A stretch of DNA of 51,103 nucleotides from Prevotella sp. (GTDB lineage: Bacteria; Bacteroidota; Bacteroidia; Bacteroidales; Bacteroidaceae), in the NCBI GenBank assembly GCA_017477435.1, contig JAFUVV010000037.1:1-51103 (forward strand). Reading direction: 5' to 3'. Below, piece after piece: positions 15,361 to 23,370 of the stretch. The translations under genes and the position numbers were made by a program. Below the pieces are notes generated by a model. The model saw only the letters and a program-made list of their open reading frames with translations. It was not told where the DNA came from and searched no databases. Position 1 is the stretch's first letter, and every line of letters begins with the position of its first letter.

Positions 15361-16395
15361 ATGGCAAGAACCAACAAGGTGCTCATAATCTACACAGGAG
15401 GCACCATCGGAATGGGACAAAACCCCACGACGAAAGCCCTTGAGCCGCTCGACTTCAATCACCTGCGACTCAACGTGCCCGAACTGAAATATGTGGAGAC
15501 CGACATCGACACATATCAGTTCGACCCGCCTATTGACTCGAGCGACATGACACCCGAGCTGTGGGGCAAGCTCGTCGAGATTATCAGCCAGAACTACGAT
15601 TGCTACGACGGCTTTGTCGTGCTCCACGGCACAGACACAATGGCCTACACCGCCTCAGCACTGTCGTATATGCTCGAGAACCTGACAAAACCGGTGATAC
15701 TGACAGGCAGTCAACTACCCATCGGACAGATACGCACCGACGGAAAAGAAAATCTCGTAACAAGCATAGAACTGGCTGCTGCATGCGACGAGGAAGGCAA
15801 CGCCATCGTGCCGGAGGTGTGTATATACTTCAATGGCAAACTCCTACGCGGCAACAGGAGCACGAAGCAGAACGCCGACGGATTCAATGCATTCAACTCG
15901 TTCAACTTCCCCGCCCTGTGCGACGTGGGAGTGAATATCGTCTATCAGAAACATCTCATTCTGAAACCCGACCTGACCAAGCCGATGATACCACACACAA
16001 AACTCGACTGCAATGTCATCGTGTTCTCACTGTTCCCTGGCATTCAGGAGAATATCATCCGAGGTATGCTCGACATCGACGCGCTGAAGGGCATCGTCAT
16101 GAGAAGCTACGGCAGCGGAAACGCACCGACACAGGAGTGGCTCATGCAACTGCTCAGAAAAGCAACAGAGAGAGGTGTGACGATCGTGAACATAAGCCAG
16201 TGTGTGACAGGACAGGTGGAAATGAACCGCTACGACACCGGTTACCAGCTGAAAGATGCTGGTGTGATAAGCGGACTGGACAGCACCGTCGAAGCAGCTG
16301 CAACGAAGTTGATGTATCTGCAAGCACGATATGACGACCCGGAAACGATCCGCAAGATGATGAATATATCGCTTGCGGGAGAGATAACTAACTAA
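15361..16395 (+). CDS. ansA: Type I (cytoplasmic) L-asparaginase
   Basis: 344 residues without a signal peptide, matching the cytoplasmic type I enzyme that hydrolyses asparagine to aspartate and ammonia. The two catalytic Thr blocks are present: IIYTGGTIGMG near residues 9-19 and VLHGTDTMAYTASAL near 87-101, with a conserved Lys further on (ENLVTSIELAA region). The C-terminal allosteric-type domain ends NISLAGEIT. An AAAGGTG sequence lies 6-12 nt before the ATG. It is second in the rlmD unit; no functional link between the two is known. Confidence 0.93.
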   Translation: MARTNKVLIIYTGGTIGMGQNPTTKALEPLDFNHLRLNVPELKYVETDIDTYQFDPPIDSSDMTPELWGKLVEIISQNYDCYDGFVVLHGTDTMAYTASALSYMLENLTKPVILTGSQLPIGQIRTDGKENLVTSIELAAACDEEGNAIVPEVCIYFNGKLLRGNRSTKQNADGFNAFNSFNFPALCDVGVNIVYQKHLILKPDLTKPMIPHTKLDCNVIVFSLFPGIQENIIRGMLDIDALKGIVMRSYGSGNAPTQEWLMQLLRKATERGVTIVNISQCVTGQVEMNRYDTGYQLKDAGVISGLDSTVEAAATKLMYLQARYDDPETIRKMMNISLAGEITN

Positions 16396-16432
16396 TAAAT
16401 TAACGAACTAACATTTTAAAAGCAAAGACATT

Positions 16433-16975
16433 ATGAAAGATTTAAAAGGAACAAAAACCGAGAAGAACCTGCAAGAAGCGTTTGCAGGTGAGAGTATGGC
16501 ACGCAACAAGTACAGCTATTGGGCATCGAAAGCCAAGAAAGATGGCTACCAGCAGATAGCTGCCATCTTCGAAGAGACGGCCAACAACGAGAAAGAGCAC
16601 GCAAAGATGTGGTTCAAATATCTTGAAGGCGGCGCCATCAAGAGCACTGTAGACAATCTGAAGGCTGCTGCCGACGGCGAGAATTTCGAATGGACCGATA
16701 TGTACGACCGCATGGCACAAGAGGCCGAGGAAGAAGGATTCGCAGAGATAGCAGCCAAATTCCGTGGCGTTGCTGCCATTGAAAAGCATCATGAGGAGCG
16801 CTATCGCAAACTGCTGAAGAACATCGAAGACGCCGTGGTATTCTCTAAAGAAGGCGATGCCATTTGGATCTGCCGCAACTGCGGACACGTGGTGGTAGGT
16901 AAGGCCGCACCTGAGATTTGTCCCGTCTGCGCTCATCCGCAGAGCTACTTCGAACTGAAGGCCGAAAACTTCTAA
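16433..16975 (+). CDS. rbr: Rubrerythrin
   Basis: 180 residues, normal length. The N-terminal diiron ferritin-like four-helix bundle carries [12 protein letters not shown] (first Glu ligand), [13 protein letters not shown] (E-x2-H type ligands) and [15 protein letters not shown]. The C-terminal rubredoxin domain has two CxxC knuckles (ICRNCGH and ICPVCAH, about residues 143-163). It reduces hydrogen peroxide in anaerobes using NADH-linked electron donors. It lies 37 nt after ansA with no clear promoter box between and ends in a strong terminator, so it may be both read through from upstream and separately transcribed. Confidence 0.97.
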   Translation: MKDLKGTKTEKNLQEAFAGESMARNKYSYWASKAKKDGYQQIAAIFEETANNEKEHAKMWFKYLEGGAIKSTVDNLKAAADGENFEWTDMYDRMAQEAEEEGFAEIAAKFRGVAAIEKHHEERYRKLLKNIEDAVVFSKEGDAIWICRNCGHVVVGKAAPEICPVCAHPQSYFELKAENF

Positions 16976-17004
16976 ACAACTACTGCCGGAATCGGCTCCT
17001 ACAA

Positions 17005-17053
17005 GCAAAAAGCGAGCGAACTCAACAACTGAGATTCGCTCGCTTTTATTTTT
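17005..17053. terminator. Bidirectional terminator after rubrerythrin
   Basis: AAAAGCGAGCGAA pairs with TTCGCTCGCTTTT, with an inner CTCA/TGAG stem, followed by ATTTTT on the plus strand. On the minus strand the run is TTTTTGC, so it can stop transcripts from both sides. Confidence 0.85.
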
Positions 17054-17275
17054 GACCATATCGATAATGAACTTACTCCTCCGATGCAACAACACGCCTA
17101 AAAATAAATCATCCCCAAGATGACGGTCCACCAAGGATGGTCATAATGGGAATGAAGTCAAAAAATAATAATGTTTATGCGTCTTCGCTAAGACTTTTCA
17201 GATAAAGGATTTATGTGTGTTCATACTTTTTCAAGTTCACTATTGCATTTTATCTATACAGATATCTTAATGCTT
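17008..17275 (-). ncRNA. Possible small minus-strand transcript
   Basis: A TAACTTTG box (17289-17282, minus) sits ahead of about 230 nt with no long ORF and then the bidirectional terminator at 17005-17053. An 11-codon ATG ORF (MTILGGPSSWG, 17144-17109) lies inside. The unit could be a small RNA, a tiny peptide gene, or simply the dapA 3' UTR, since dapA ends just upstream on the same strand. Apart from this, 17054-17355 shows nothing. Confidence 0.35.
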
Positions 17276-17355
17276 ACAATGCAAAGTTACAAATTCATTT
17301 TCTAAACAAGAAAAATACTTAGAAAAAAATCAGCAGCTTAACACTCCTTAACTCC

Positions 17356-18243
17356 TCACAGCCTCACTTTCCTCAAAATGTCGGCCATCTGTTGCATGGT
17401 GGCTATTCTTGTAGGCACCAACGGAAGCCGGAGTTCGTTCTCAATAAGTCCCATCTCACTGAGCAATGCTTTCACGCCCGCAGGATTGCCATCGACAAAG
17501 AGTAGACTGTATAGCTCCGTGAACATGTGATGGATTCGTCTTGCCGGCTCATATTCGCCACTGAACTCCAACCGGATCATTCTCGACACTTCCTTCGGCA
17601 ATGCATTTCCAATGACAGATATTGCTCCCGCTGCACCGCTGGCAACCATTGAGAATGTCAGTGCATCGTCGCCACTGAGCACATCAAAGCCCGACGGCTT
17701 GTTCTTTATTATCTGGTCTACTTGCTCGAGATTTCCGCTGGCTTCCTTTATTGCGACGATATTCGCAGCATCAGTAGCAAGGCGGACTGTTGTCTCTGCC
17801 TTCAGATTCACTCCTGTACGGCCAGGCACATTGTATAACACGACTGGCAGCGGCGATATCTCGGCCACTTTCATGAAATGACGGTAAAGTCCCTCCTGAG
17901 AAGGCTTATTGTAATAAGGACATACGCTCAGTATTCCGTCAATGCCGGAGAAATCGGCATCACGTATCTCTTCTATAAGTGCAGCTGTATTATTTCCTCC
18001 ACATCCCATGAGGATTGGTACTCTTTCAGCTACCTTCTCCACCACAAACTGCTTGATTGCCACTTTTTCTTCAGAGGAGAGACAAGGTGTCTCGCCTGTT
18101 GTGGCAAGTATACAAAAGAAGTCGGCGCCATTGGCCAGCTGGTATTCAACGAGATTTCCCAGCGCGGGATAGTCGATCTCGCCTGAAGAAGTGAAGGGAG
18201 TTACAAGCGCAATGCCCAGTCCACGGAATAAATTCTCAACCAT
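17356..18243 (-). CDS. dapA: 4-hydroxy-tetrahydrodipicolinate synthase
   Basis: 295 residues, TIM barrel. It condenses pyruvate with aspartate semialdehyde in the lysine/diaminopimelate pathway. Visible family features are ALVTPFTSSGEID at the start, ATTGETP (Thr of the catalytic triad), YYNKPSQEGLYRHF, YNVPGRTG (Tyr), and IVAIKEASG with the Schiff-base Lys near residue 165, then VLSGDDAL and GAAGAISV. No truncation. It is preceded by its own promoter box at 18270-18277 and stands alone as a unit. Of the DapA superfamily alternatives (N-acetylneuraminate lyase and others), the GTTGE-like and NVPGRT motifs favour DapA. Confidence 0.95.
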   Translation of the reverse strand: MVENLFRGLGIALVTPFTSSGEIDYPALGNLVEYQLANGADFFCILATTGETPCLSSEEKVAIKQFVVEKVAERVPILMGCGGNNTAALIEEIRDADFSGIDGILSVCPYYNKPSQEGLYRHFMKVAEISPLPVVLYNVPGRTGVNLKAETTVRLATDAANIVAIKEASGNLEQVDQIIKNKPSGFDVLSGDDALTFSMVASGAAGAISVIGNALPKEVSRMIRLEFSGEYEPARRIHHMFTELYSLLFVDGNPAGVKALLSEMGLIENELRLPLVPTRIATMQQMADILRKVRL

Positions 18244-18269
18244 ATATCGGATTTTATCTGTTGCGACTA

Positions 18270-18277
18270 CAAAGGTA
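18270..18277 (-). promoter_or_regulatory. dapA promoter box
   Basis: Minus-strand TACCTTTG followed by TAG, about 27 nt ahead of the dapA ATG. Confidence 0.6.
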
Positions 18278-18357
18278 AAAAGAAATAATCCAAAAACTGC
18301 AATTTAGCAGATGATATTTTTCTAAATTGCAAAAAGAAGGGCTGATGAAAGGGCTGT

Positions 18358-19089
18358 TCAGTATGTGATATCCTGCAAGAAGAGTGCTTTGGCTGGTACG
18401 CTCTCGCCTGCCGACGTACGTTTGTGGGCCGCGACAATATGCTTGAACTCTTCAACAGACGTTCTTCCCCGCCCCACATCGAACAACGTACCGACAACGG
18501 CGCGTACCATATTGCGCAGGAAACGGTTGGCTGTTATTTCGAAATGCCAATGAGCATCACCATCGTCTATCCATCTTGCTGCCGTCACATCGCAAATGGT
18601 GGTCTTCACATCGGTGTGAACCTTACAAAACGATGCAAAGTCTTCCACTTGGAGCAGATAGTCGGCGGCGGTGTTCATGAGATTGAAATCGACCGCGAAG
18701 GGAAGTCGATAGGAGTAAGCGTCTGAAAATGGGTCTTTTCGGAGCGTGACATAATAATGGTAAGTACGTGTCTTTGCACTGAACCGCGCATGCATATCGT
18801 CGGCAACGGGGTATACATCGTTTACGACGATGTCGCGTGGAAGAAACCTGTTGAGTTTGTATGCGAGTTGCTGGCAATCTATGGAGGAAGGATGGTCAAA
18901 GTGGGCAATCATTTTCCTTGCATGCACGCCGGCGTCGGTGCGTCCTGCACCGACGATTTCCGTCTCCTGCCGCAAGAGCATGGTCAATGCGTCCTGAAGC
19001 TTTTCCTGTACAGTGATTGCTCCTGGCTGTATCTGCCAACCGTGGTAGTTTGTTCCGTCGAAACTGATATCAATGAAATATCGTGCCAT
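18358..19089 (-). CDS. truA: tRNA pseudouridine(38-40) synthase
   Basis: 243 residues from ATG 19089. The preceding in-frame TTG (19092) is rejected because ATG overlaps the upstream stop as TGATG, a classic coupling signal. It has the TruA start MARYFIDISFDGTNYHGWQ, the catalytic block GAGRTDAGVHARK (Asp near residue 55), and RNMVRAVVGTLFDVGRG near the C-terminus. It modifies the anticodon stem-loop of several tRNAs. It is the last gene of the ECF sigma operon, an unusual companion that would put a housekeeping gene under the sigma unit's transcription unless an internal promoter exists. Confidence 0.96.
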   Translation of the reverse strand: MARYFIDISFDGTNYHGWQIQPGAITVQEKLQDALTMLLRQETEIVGAGRTDAGVHARKMIAHFDHPSSIDCQQLAYKLNRFLPRDIVVNDVYPVADDMHARFSAKTRTYHYYVTLRKDPFSDAYSYRLPFAVDFNLMNTAADYLLQVEDFASFCKVHTDVKTTICDVTAARWIDDGDAHWHFEITANRFLRNMVRAVVGTLFDVGRGRTSVEEFKHIVAAHKRTSAGESVPAKALFLQDITY

Positions 19090-19520
19090 CAACGACGTTT
19101 CTGTCTGTCAACAACTCTTTTGAATGCCTGTTTATGGAATCTGTCCTCTGCCCGTATGACGCGCATCACTTTTCCTGCCGCAAGCACTTTGAGGAATTTG
19201 TTATGATATGTACGTTGTATTTCTTTGAGTTTTATATCTTTCTCGTCGTGCTGACGTATGGCCTCAGCGCATTTCTTATCGTCGTTGAAGTCGATTCTCC
19301 GGTAATCTTTTCCCGACTTCATGGTCTCGAGTTGTTTTTTTCTCATCTCGCGCCATAGTGGCAGGAATTTTGCCGATTCTTCTTGTGTAAGTTCTGCTTG
19401 CGAAGTGATATAGGTTTCCAAGTCGGATTCAAACTTTGCCGGATCGAACTTACCTTTCTCCTGTGCAGAAATTGTCATGCACATCAAAGCACCAATACAA
19501 AAACAGATAATTCGTTTCAA
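19089..19520 (-). CDS. Periplasmic helical protein, Spy/CpxP-like by layout
   Basis: 143 residues. A signal peptide (about 1-20, ending TISAQ) is followed by an all-helical, strongly charged body rich in K, E and R (FLPLWREMRKKQLETMK, then RTYHNKFLKVLAAGKVMRV). The length and character resemble small periplasmic helical proteins that sit with sigma/anti-sigma pairs in Bacteroidetes. No LTxxQ motif is seen, so kinship to Spy is only by analogy. The stop overlaps the truA start. A sensor or chaperone role next to the ECF system is inferred. Confidence 0.75.
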   Translation of the reverse strand: MKRIICFCIGALMCMTISAQEKGKFDPAKFESDLETYITSQAELTQEESAKFLPLWREMRKKQLETMKSGKDYRRIDFNDDKKCAEAIRQHDEKDIKLKEIQRTYHNKFLKVLAAGKVMRVIRAEDRFHKQAFKRVVDRQKRR

Positions 19521-19545
19521 TTTGATTTCCTTTTTAGTTAAAAAA

Positions 19546-19920
19546 TTACTTATAGCCTGCTACGTAGGCATAGATATCCTCGTTGTCGAGCATGAGATAG
19601 TCGTCAACCTGCTGTTCGTAGCTCGATGCATGTTGAGTAGTCTGTTCGCCAGAATATGCCATTCTGACATCGTCCTGTGTTGATCTATTGAAGAATAATG
19701 AAGCGGTAAACACGGCAATCCCTGCGAAAGCAGCAGCATAGAGATATGGCCGAGCCTTGGTTGTGAATCGCGGTGTCATCGTCACCTTCACAGTCTTTGG
19801 CTCCTGCTGTGGCAGTTTATTCATCAGCTCTGCCGACAAGCCCTCAAAGTATCCCTGCGGCACCTTGAAAGGATTGTCTTTGCCAAATTGTTGCTTAATG
19901 AATTTCTCGTCTTGTTTCAT
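19546..19920 (-). CDS. Small single-pass membrane protein, likely anti-sigma partner
   Basis: 124 residues. A soluble N-terminal part (about 1-55, with FKVPQGYFEGLSAELMNKLP, a sequence often seen in Bacteroidetes sigma-unit proteins) is followed by one membrane segment (about 59-77, YLYAAAFAGIAVFTASLFF) and a short outer tail rich in acidic residues and Tyr. The gene lies 47 nt after the ECF sigma gene. This arrangement fits an anti-sigma factor, although no zinc HxxxCxxC motif is present. Function inferred from position. Confidence 0.7.
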   Translation of the reverse strand: MKQDEKFIKQQFGKDNPFKVPQGYFEGLSAELMNKLPQQEPKTVKVTMTPRFTTKARPYLYAAAFAGIAVFTASLFFNRSTQDDVRMAYSGEQTTQHASSYEQQVDDYLMLDNEDIYAYVAGYK

Positions 19921-19967
19921 TTCTATTGATATTTCACGTTTATTTGACGTTTTCTTTTTCCAAAAGT

Positions 19968-20510
19968 TTAATAGTGTGTCTTAAAAAATTCTGTGATTTT
20001 CTTTACGGCAATGTGGTAGCTTGCTTTCAGTGCGCCTTCTGACGTACCGAGGATTTTGCTTATCTCGGAGTATTTCATCTCGTCGAAATACTTCAGTGTG
20101 AACACAGTGCGCTGCACTTCCGGCAGTTGTGCTATTGCTTCCTGCAGTAGTGCCTGTGCCTGGTCGCCATCGAAATATTCGTCGGCCTGCAAGCGTGCTG
20201 CTATGAGCATGTTGCCGTCGGCAGAATCGGCCGAATGGGTTTTCTGTCGTCTGAGGAAGTCCAACGCTTCGTTTGTGGCAATGCGATAGAGCCAGGTGGA
20301 TATTTTCGATTTGTTTTGGAAATCACCGAGGTTTGTCCATGCCTTGATGAATGTGTTCTGCAGAATATCGTTGGCATCGTCGTGCGACAGCACGAGCCGA
20401 CGGATCGTCCAATACAGCTTTTCGCTGTATTGCTCCACAATCAGCGAAAAAGCATATCGTTGCTTGTCGGGTTGTCCGAGCATTTTCACTATCTCCGACT
20501 CTTTGCTCAT
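19968..20510 (-). CDS. ECF-type RNA polymerase sigma factor
   Basis: 180 residues from ATG 20510. Region 2 includes AFSLIVEQYSEKLYWTIRRL and DDANDILQNTFIKAW, followed by ISTWLYRIATNEALDFLRR. Region 4 has LPEVQRTVFTLKYFDEMKYS and the helix-turn-helix ILGTSEGALKASYHIAVKKI. The longer open frame to 20567 is rejected because its first codons lie inside the terminator hairpin of the gene upstream (20548-20578). It heads a four-gene unit with the membrane protein, the periplasmic helical protein and truA. The target regulon cannot be read from this window. Confidence 0.93.
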   Translation of the reverse strand: MSKESEIVKMLGQPDKQRYAFSLIVEQYSEKLYWTIRRLVLSHDDANDILQNTFIKAWTNLGDFQNKSKISTWLYRIATNEALDFLRRQKTHSADSADGNMLIAARLQADEYFDGDQAQALLQEAIAQLPEVQRTVFTLKYFDEMKYSEISKILGTSEGALKASYHIAVKKITEFFKTHY

Positions 20511-20547
20511 CTGCGATTGTCTGACGTTTTTCTTTTCTGTCGTTACA

Positions 20548-20578
20548 TGAAAAGAGGCAGGCGCCATCGTCTGCCTCT
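20548..20578 (-). terminator. Terminator of the small secreted-protein gene
   Basis: AGAGGCAG pairs with CTGCCTCT around a 10-nt loop, then TTTTC on the minus strand. It separates the gene at 20611-20919 from the sigma operon. Confidence 0.75.
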
Positions 20579-20610
20579 AAGATATAGGGATATTGTTTTT
20601 ATCGTCTTTC

Positions 20611-20919
20611 CTATCTTACTGATATCTTCCTCACCACTTTTCCTACTTTTAGGATGTAGCATCCTTTTGGCAGATTGAGGTCGTAGTGCTTGTCGGCTCC
20701 TTCTATTTTTATGGTCTGCACCATCACTCCGGCGACGTTATATATTTTCAGTGTTTCGCCGTTGGCTCCTGTGATATGCAACGTATTACCTTGCACGGAG
20801 ATTGTGATATCCTGAAAGTCGTTGTCGATTATTTCTATCGACGGCACTGCCGACGCCATCGTTGGAACTCCGAACAACAGCATCGACGCGAATGTTATCT
20901 TGAGTATACCTTTCAACAT
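20611..20919 (-). CDS. Small secreted protein consisting of a CTD-like beta domain
   Basis: 102 residues. A signal peptide (about 1-24, ending TMASA) is followed, after a short linker, only by a domain resembling the C-terminal sorting domain of type IX secretion cargo: GETLKIYNVAGVMVQTIKIE, DKHYDLNLPKGCYILKVGK, then VVRKISVR. Normally this domain is the tail of a large secreted protein; here it is nearly the whole protein. It may be an independent adaptor or structural protein, or the leftover tail of a lost cargo gene, although a signal peptide, promoter and terminator are all present, favouring a real gene. Cargo-type function is not established. Confidence 0.75.
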   Translation of the reverse strand: MLKGILKITFASMLLFGVPTMASAVPSIEIIDNDFQDITISVQGNTLHITGANGETLKIYNVAGVMVQTIKIEGADKHYDLNLPKGCYILKVGKVVRKISVR

Positions 20920-20943
20920 AGTTTCTACCTATACTATTTGTGG

Positions 20944-20951
20944 CAAAGTTA
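20944..20951 (-). promoter_or_regulatory. Promoter box of the CTD-like gene
   Basis: Minus-strand TAACTTTG followed by CC, 25 nt ahead of the ATG at 20919. Confidence 0.55.
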
Positions 20952-21006
20952 TCAATTTATTTGAAAACTGCAACCTAAAGCATAAAATATTATTGCATTA
21001 TTAAGA

Positions 21007-21924
21007 TTATTTAACATCTACAACAAGATTTTCGTCCGATAGAATCGTATTTGGGAATATTTCCTGTGCTTCGTGGAGCAGTAATGTCTCGTCTGTGTAT
21101 CGCGAGCTGTAGTGGCCGAGCATCAGTTGCCCCACCCCGGCGTCGCGAGCCACCGTGGCTGCTTCGGCTGCCGTCGAGTGGTTATACTTCCGGGCGTTTT
21201 CCACGTTATCCGATGCATAGGTCGCCTCGTGGTAGAGCAGGTTGACGTTCTTCAGTTCGTCGGCCAGACTGGGCATGTAGGCTGTGTCGCTGATGTAGGC
21301 ATACGAGCGTGGTTCGTCGGCGGGGATTGTCAGTCGGTCGTTTGCTATCTTCTCGCCGTCGGCGGTAGTCCAATCGGCCCCGAGCTTGATGTTCTGTATC
21401 TGCGACACGGGTATTCCGTAGGCATCGATCATCTCCCGTCGTATATGTGCCAGCCCTTCTTTCTCGCGGAAGATGTATCCGCAGCACGGCATGCGATGGT
21501 TCAGCGGCACGCTCTCAATGGTTACGCTCTTATCCTCGTACACGATGCTCCTCGTCGAAGTGTCGACTTCGTGGAACACGACCTCATACCCCAGCGAGAA
21601 GCAGAACATGTCCATCTGCTGCTGGAGCATCTGCCGCAGGTTCTTGTGCGCATAGACATGTAGCGGTGCGGTGCGCCCAAGGAGCCCGAAGGTGGATATC
21701 ATTCCGATGAGTCCGAAGCAGTGATCGCCGTGCAGATGGGTGATAAACACGGCTATGACCTTGTTAAAATTCACCCCTGATCGCCGCAACTGTATCTGTG
21801 TGCCTTCGCCACAATCCACCATGAAGCATTTCCCTCTCACCTCGACTACCTGTGCCGAGGAGAAATGTTTCAACGTGGGGAGTGCGCTGCCGCACCCGAG
21901 AATGTGTACTCTGAACGGTTCCAT
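21007..21924 (-). CDS. rnz: Ribonuclease Z
   Basis: 305 residues, short-form tRNase Z that trims the 3' ends of tRNA precursors. The MBL fold carries FITHLHGDHCFGLIG (HxHxDH), the later metal ligands SDTAYMP and the terminal MLGHYSSRY block, and the flexible-arm region near residues 150-200. It is the last gene of the mazG-lipoprotein-rnz unit; the preceding gene ends 9 nt upstream. Confidence 0.96.
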   Translation of the reverse strand: MEPFRVHILGCGSALPTLKHFSSAQVVEVRGKCFMVDCGEGTQIQLRRSGVNFNKVIAVFITHLHGDHCFGLIGMISTFGLLGRTAPLHVYAHKNLRQMLQQQMDMFCFSLGYEVVFHEVDTSTRSIVYEDKSVTIESVPLNHRMPCCGYIFREKEGLAHIRREMIDAYGIPVSQIQNIKLGADWTTADGEKIANDRLTIPADEPRSYAYISDTAYMPSLADELKNVNLLYHEATYASDNVENARKYNHSTAAEAATVARDAGVGQLMLGHYSSRYTDETLLLHEAQEIFPNTILSDENLVVDVK

Positions 21925-21933
21925 TCTGTTGTC

Positions 21934-22482
21934 TTAGTACTGTCGTTTGTAGGCGAAGATGCCCTTTTCGTTTTCGAGACAGAGGGAGTCGGCTGTCAGG
22001 TCGTACACCTTGAACGTATCGCGCCCGAGCACGAGCTTGCCGTTGAATATCTTCCACGATCGCCATTGGTTGGTCTCTGCCGAGGCAGTGGTTGCCACGA
22101 CGCCGTCGTCTTTTATCTCGAAATTCTTGTCGATGCTTGTCCATTTGCCGAGAAGCGATGTGAGGTTGACCACACACGCCATCATGTCCTCTCCGTCGAC
22201 TCTCGTTCCTGGCATCAGTGCGAGGTTGTCGCCTACGGCCATTCCGCCTTTCACGGGGTCTTCCACGGCGTCGACATCTTTCATGAAGACGAGCGTGTCG
22301 CCCTGTCCTGTGATCAGTTCCACGGAGTTCATCGACGTTCCCTCGCCGCACACTCCGTAGATGGTGGAGTCTTTCTCCTCGGGCACGGCCGACGTGTCGA
22401 CCGCCATTGCAGGCTCTTTCTTGTCGGTGCAGCCCACGATGAGCAGGCATGCTACCATAGAGATAAATATCTGTCGCATCAT
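21934..22482 (-). CDS. Lipoprotein, lipocalin-like, unknown function
   Basis: 182 residues. A lipobox LIVGC places the lipidated Cys at about residue 18, so the mature protein is membrane-anchored. The body reads as a small beta-rich domain (LLGKWTSIDKNFEIKDDGVV, NGKLVLGRDTFKVYDLTADS) similar in style to lipocalin-like lipoproteins of Bacteroidetes. It lies 4 nt after mazG and 9 nt before rnz, so all three are one transcript. No functional link to either is known. Confidence 0.75.
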   Translation of the reverse strand: MMRQIFISMVACLLIVGCTDKKEPAMAVDTSAVPEEKDSTIYGVCGEGTSMNSVELITGQGDTLVFMKDVDAVEDPVKGGMAVGDNLALMPGTRVDGEDMMACVVNLTSLLGKWTSIDKNFEIKDDGVVATTASAETNQWRSWKIFNGKLVLGRDTFKVYDLTADSLCLENEKGIFAYKRQY

Positions 22483-22486
22483 ATTT

Positions 22487-23299
22487 CTACTGTTCTGTTT
22501 TCTCTTTTGCCTTTGCTTCGTTCCATAGCCGGTCCATCTCTTCGAGGGTCATCTCCGTGAGCGGGCGGCCGGCCTTTATCGAGTGCTCCTCGATATAGTT
22601 GAACCGTCGTATGAACTTCTGGTTTGTATGTTCGAGGGCGTTGTCGGGGTTGAGCTTATATAGCCGTGCGGCATTGATTACGGAGAAGAGGAAGTCGCCG
22701 AGTTCGCGGGTTGAGCGATCCTTGTCTTCGCGCTTCAGTTCTGCCTCCAGTTCGTCGAGTTCCTCGCGCACCTTCTTCCACACGTCCTGCTTGTCCTCCC
22801 AGTCGAAGCCCACGTTGCGTGCTTTGTCCTGGATGCGATAGGCTTTGATGAGCGACGGCAGTGCTTCGGGCACTCCTGCCAATACGCTCTTGTTGCCGTC
22901 CTTCTCCTTCAGTTTTATCTGCTCCCAGTTCTGCAGCACCTGCTTCACTTCGTTCTCTTTTCCTTCCGATGAGATGTCGACGTTGCCATACACATGCGGA
23001 TGGCGGAAGATGAGTTTGTCGGCCTCGTGATTGCACACATCGGCAATGTCGAACTGTCCCTTCTCCTCGCCTATCTTGGCGTAGAACATCGTGTGCATGA
23101 TCACGTCGCCGAGCTCCTTGCAGATGTTCTGCGTGTCGTCCTTCATCAGTGCATCGCAGAGCTCAAACGTCTCCTCTATCGTGTTTGGCCGGAGGCTCTC
23201 GTTAGTCTGTTTTCTGTCCCACGGGCACTCCACCCTCAATCGGTCGAGCACATCGAGCAACCGACCGAACGCCTCAAGTTTTTCTTCTCTTGTATGCAT
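22487..23299 (-). CDS. mazG: Nucleoside triphosphate pyrophosphohydrolase MazG
   Basis: 270 residues from ATG 23299, with two MazG domains as in the E. coli enzyme. The first has ECPWDRKQTNESLRPNTIEE, then ELGDVIMHTMFYAKI; the second has EELDELEAELKREDKDRSTR, then ELGDFLFSVINAARLY. These E-rich helices bind magnesium and hydrolyse non-canonical NTPs. An upstream in-frame TTG start at 23374 is rejected because the promoter TATCTTTG (23328-23321) lies between it and ATG 23299. It heads a three-gene unit. Confidence 0.95.
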   Translation of the reverse strand: MHTREEKLEAFGRLLDVLDRLRVECPWDRKQTNESLRPNTIEETFELCDALMKDDTQNICKELGDVIMHTMFYAKIGEEKGQFDIADVCNHEADKLIFRHPHVYGNVDISSEGKENEVKQVLQNWEQIKLKEKDGNKSVLAGVPEALPSLIKAYRIQDKARNVGFDWEDKQDVWKKVREELDELEAELKREDKDRSTRELGDFLFSVINAARLYKLNPDNALEHTNQKFIRRFNYIEEHSIKAGRPLTEMTLEEMDRLWNEAKAKEKTEQ

Positions 23300-23320
23300 A
23301 TTCTTTTCGTTTTCCTGATG

Positions 23321-23328
23321 CAAAGATA
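23321..23328 (-). promoter_or_regulatory. mazG unit promoter box
   Basis: Minus-strand TATCTTTG followed by CATC, 21 nt ahead of the mazG ATG. It matches TAnnTTTG. Confidence 0.65.
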
Positions 23329-23370
23329 ATGAAAAAAATAAAATGACGAGCAAAGAATAATTACTATTCA

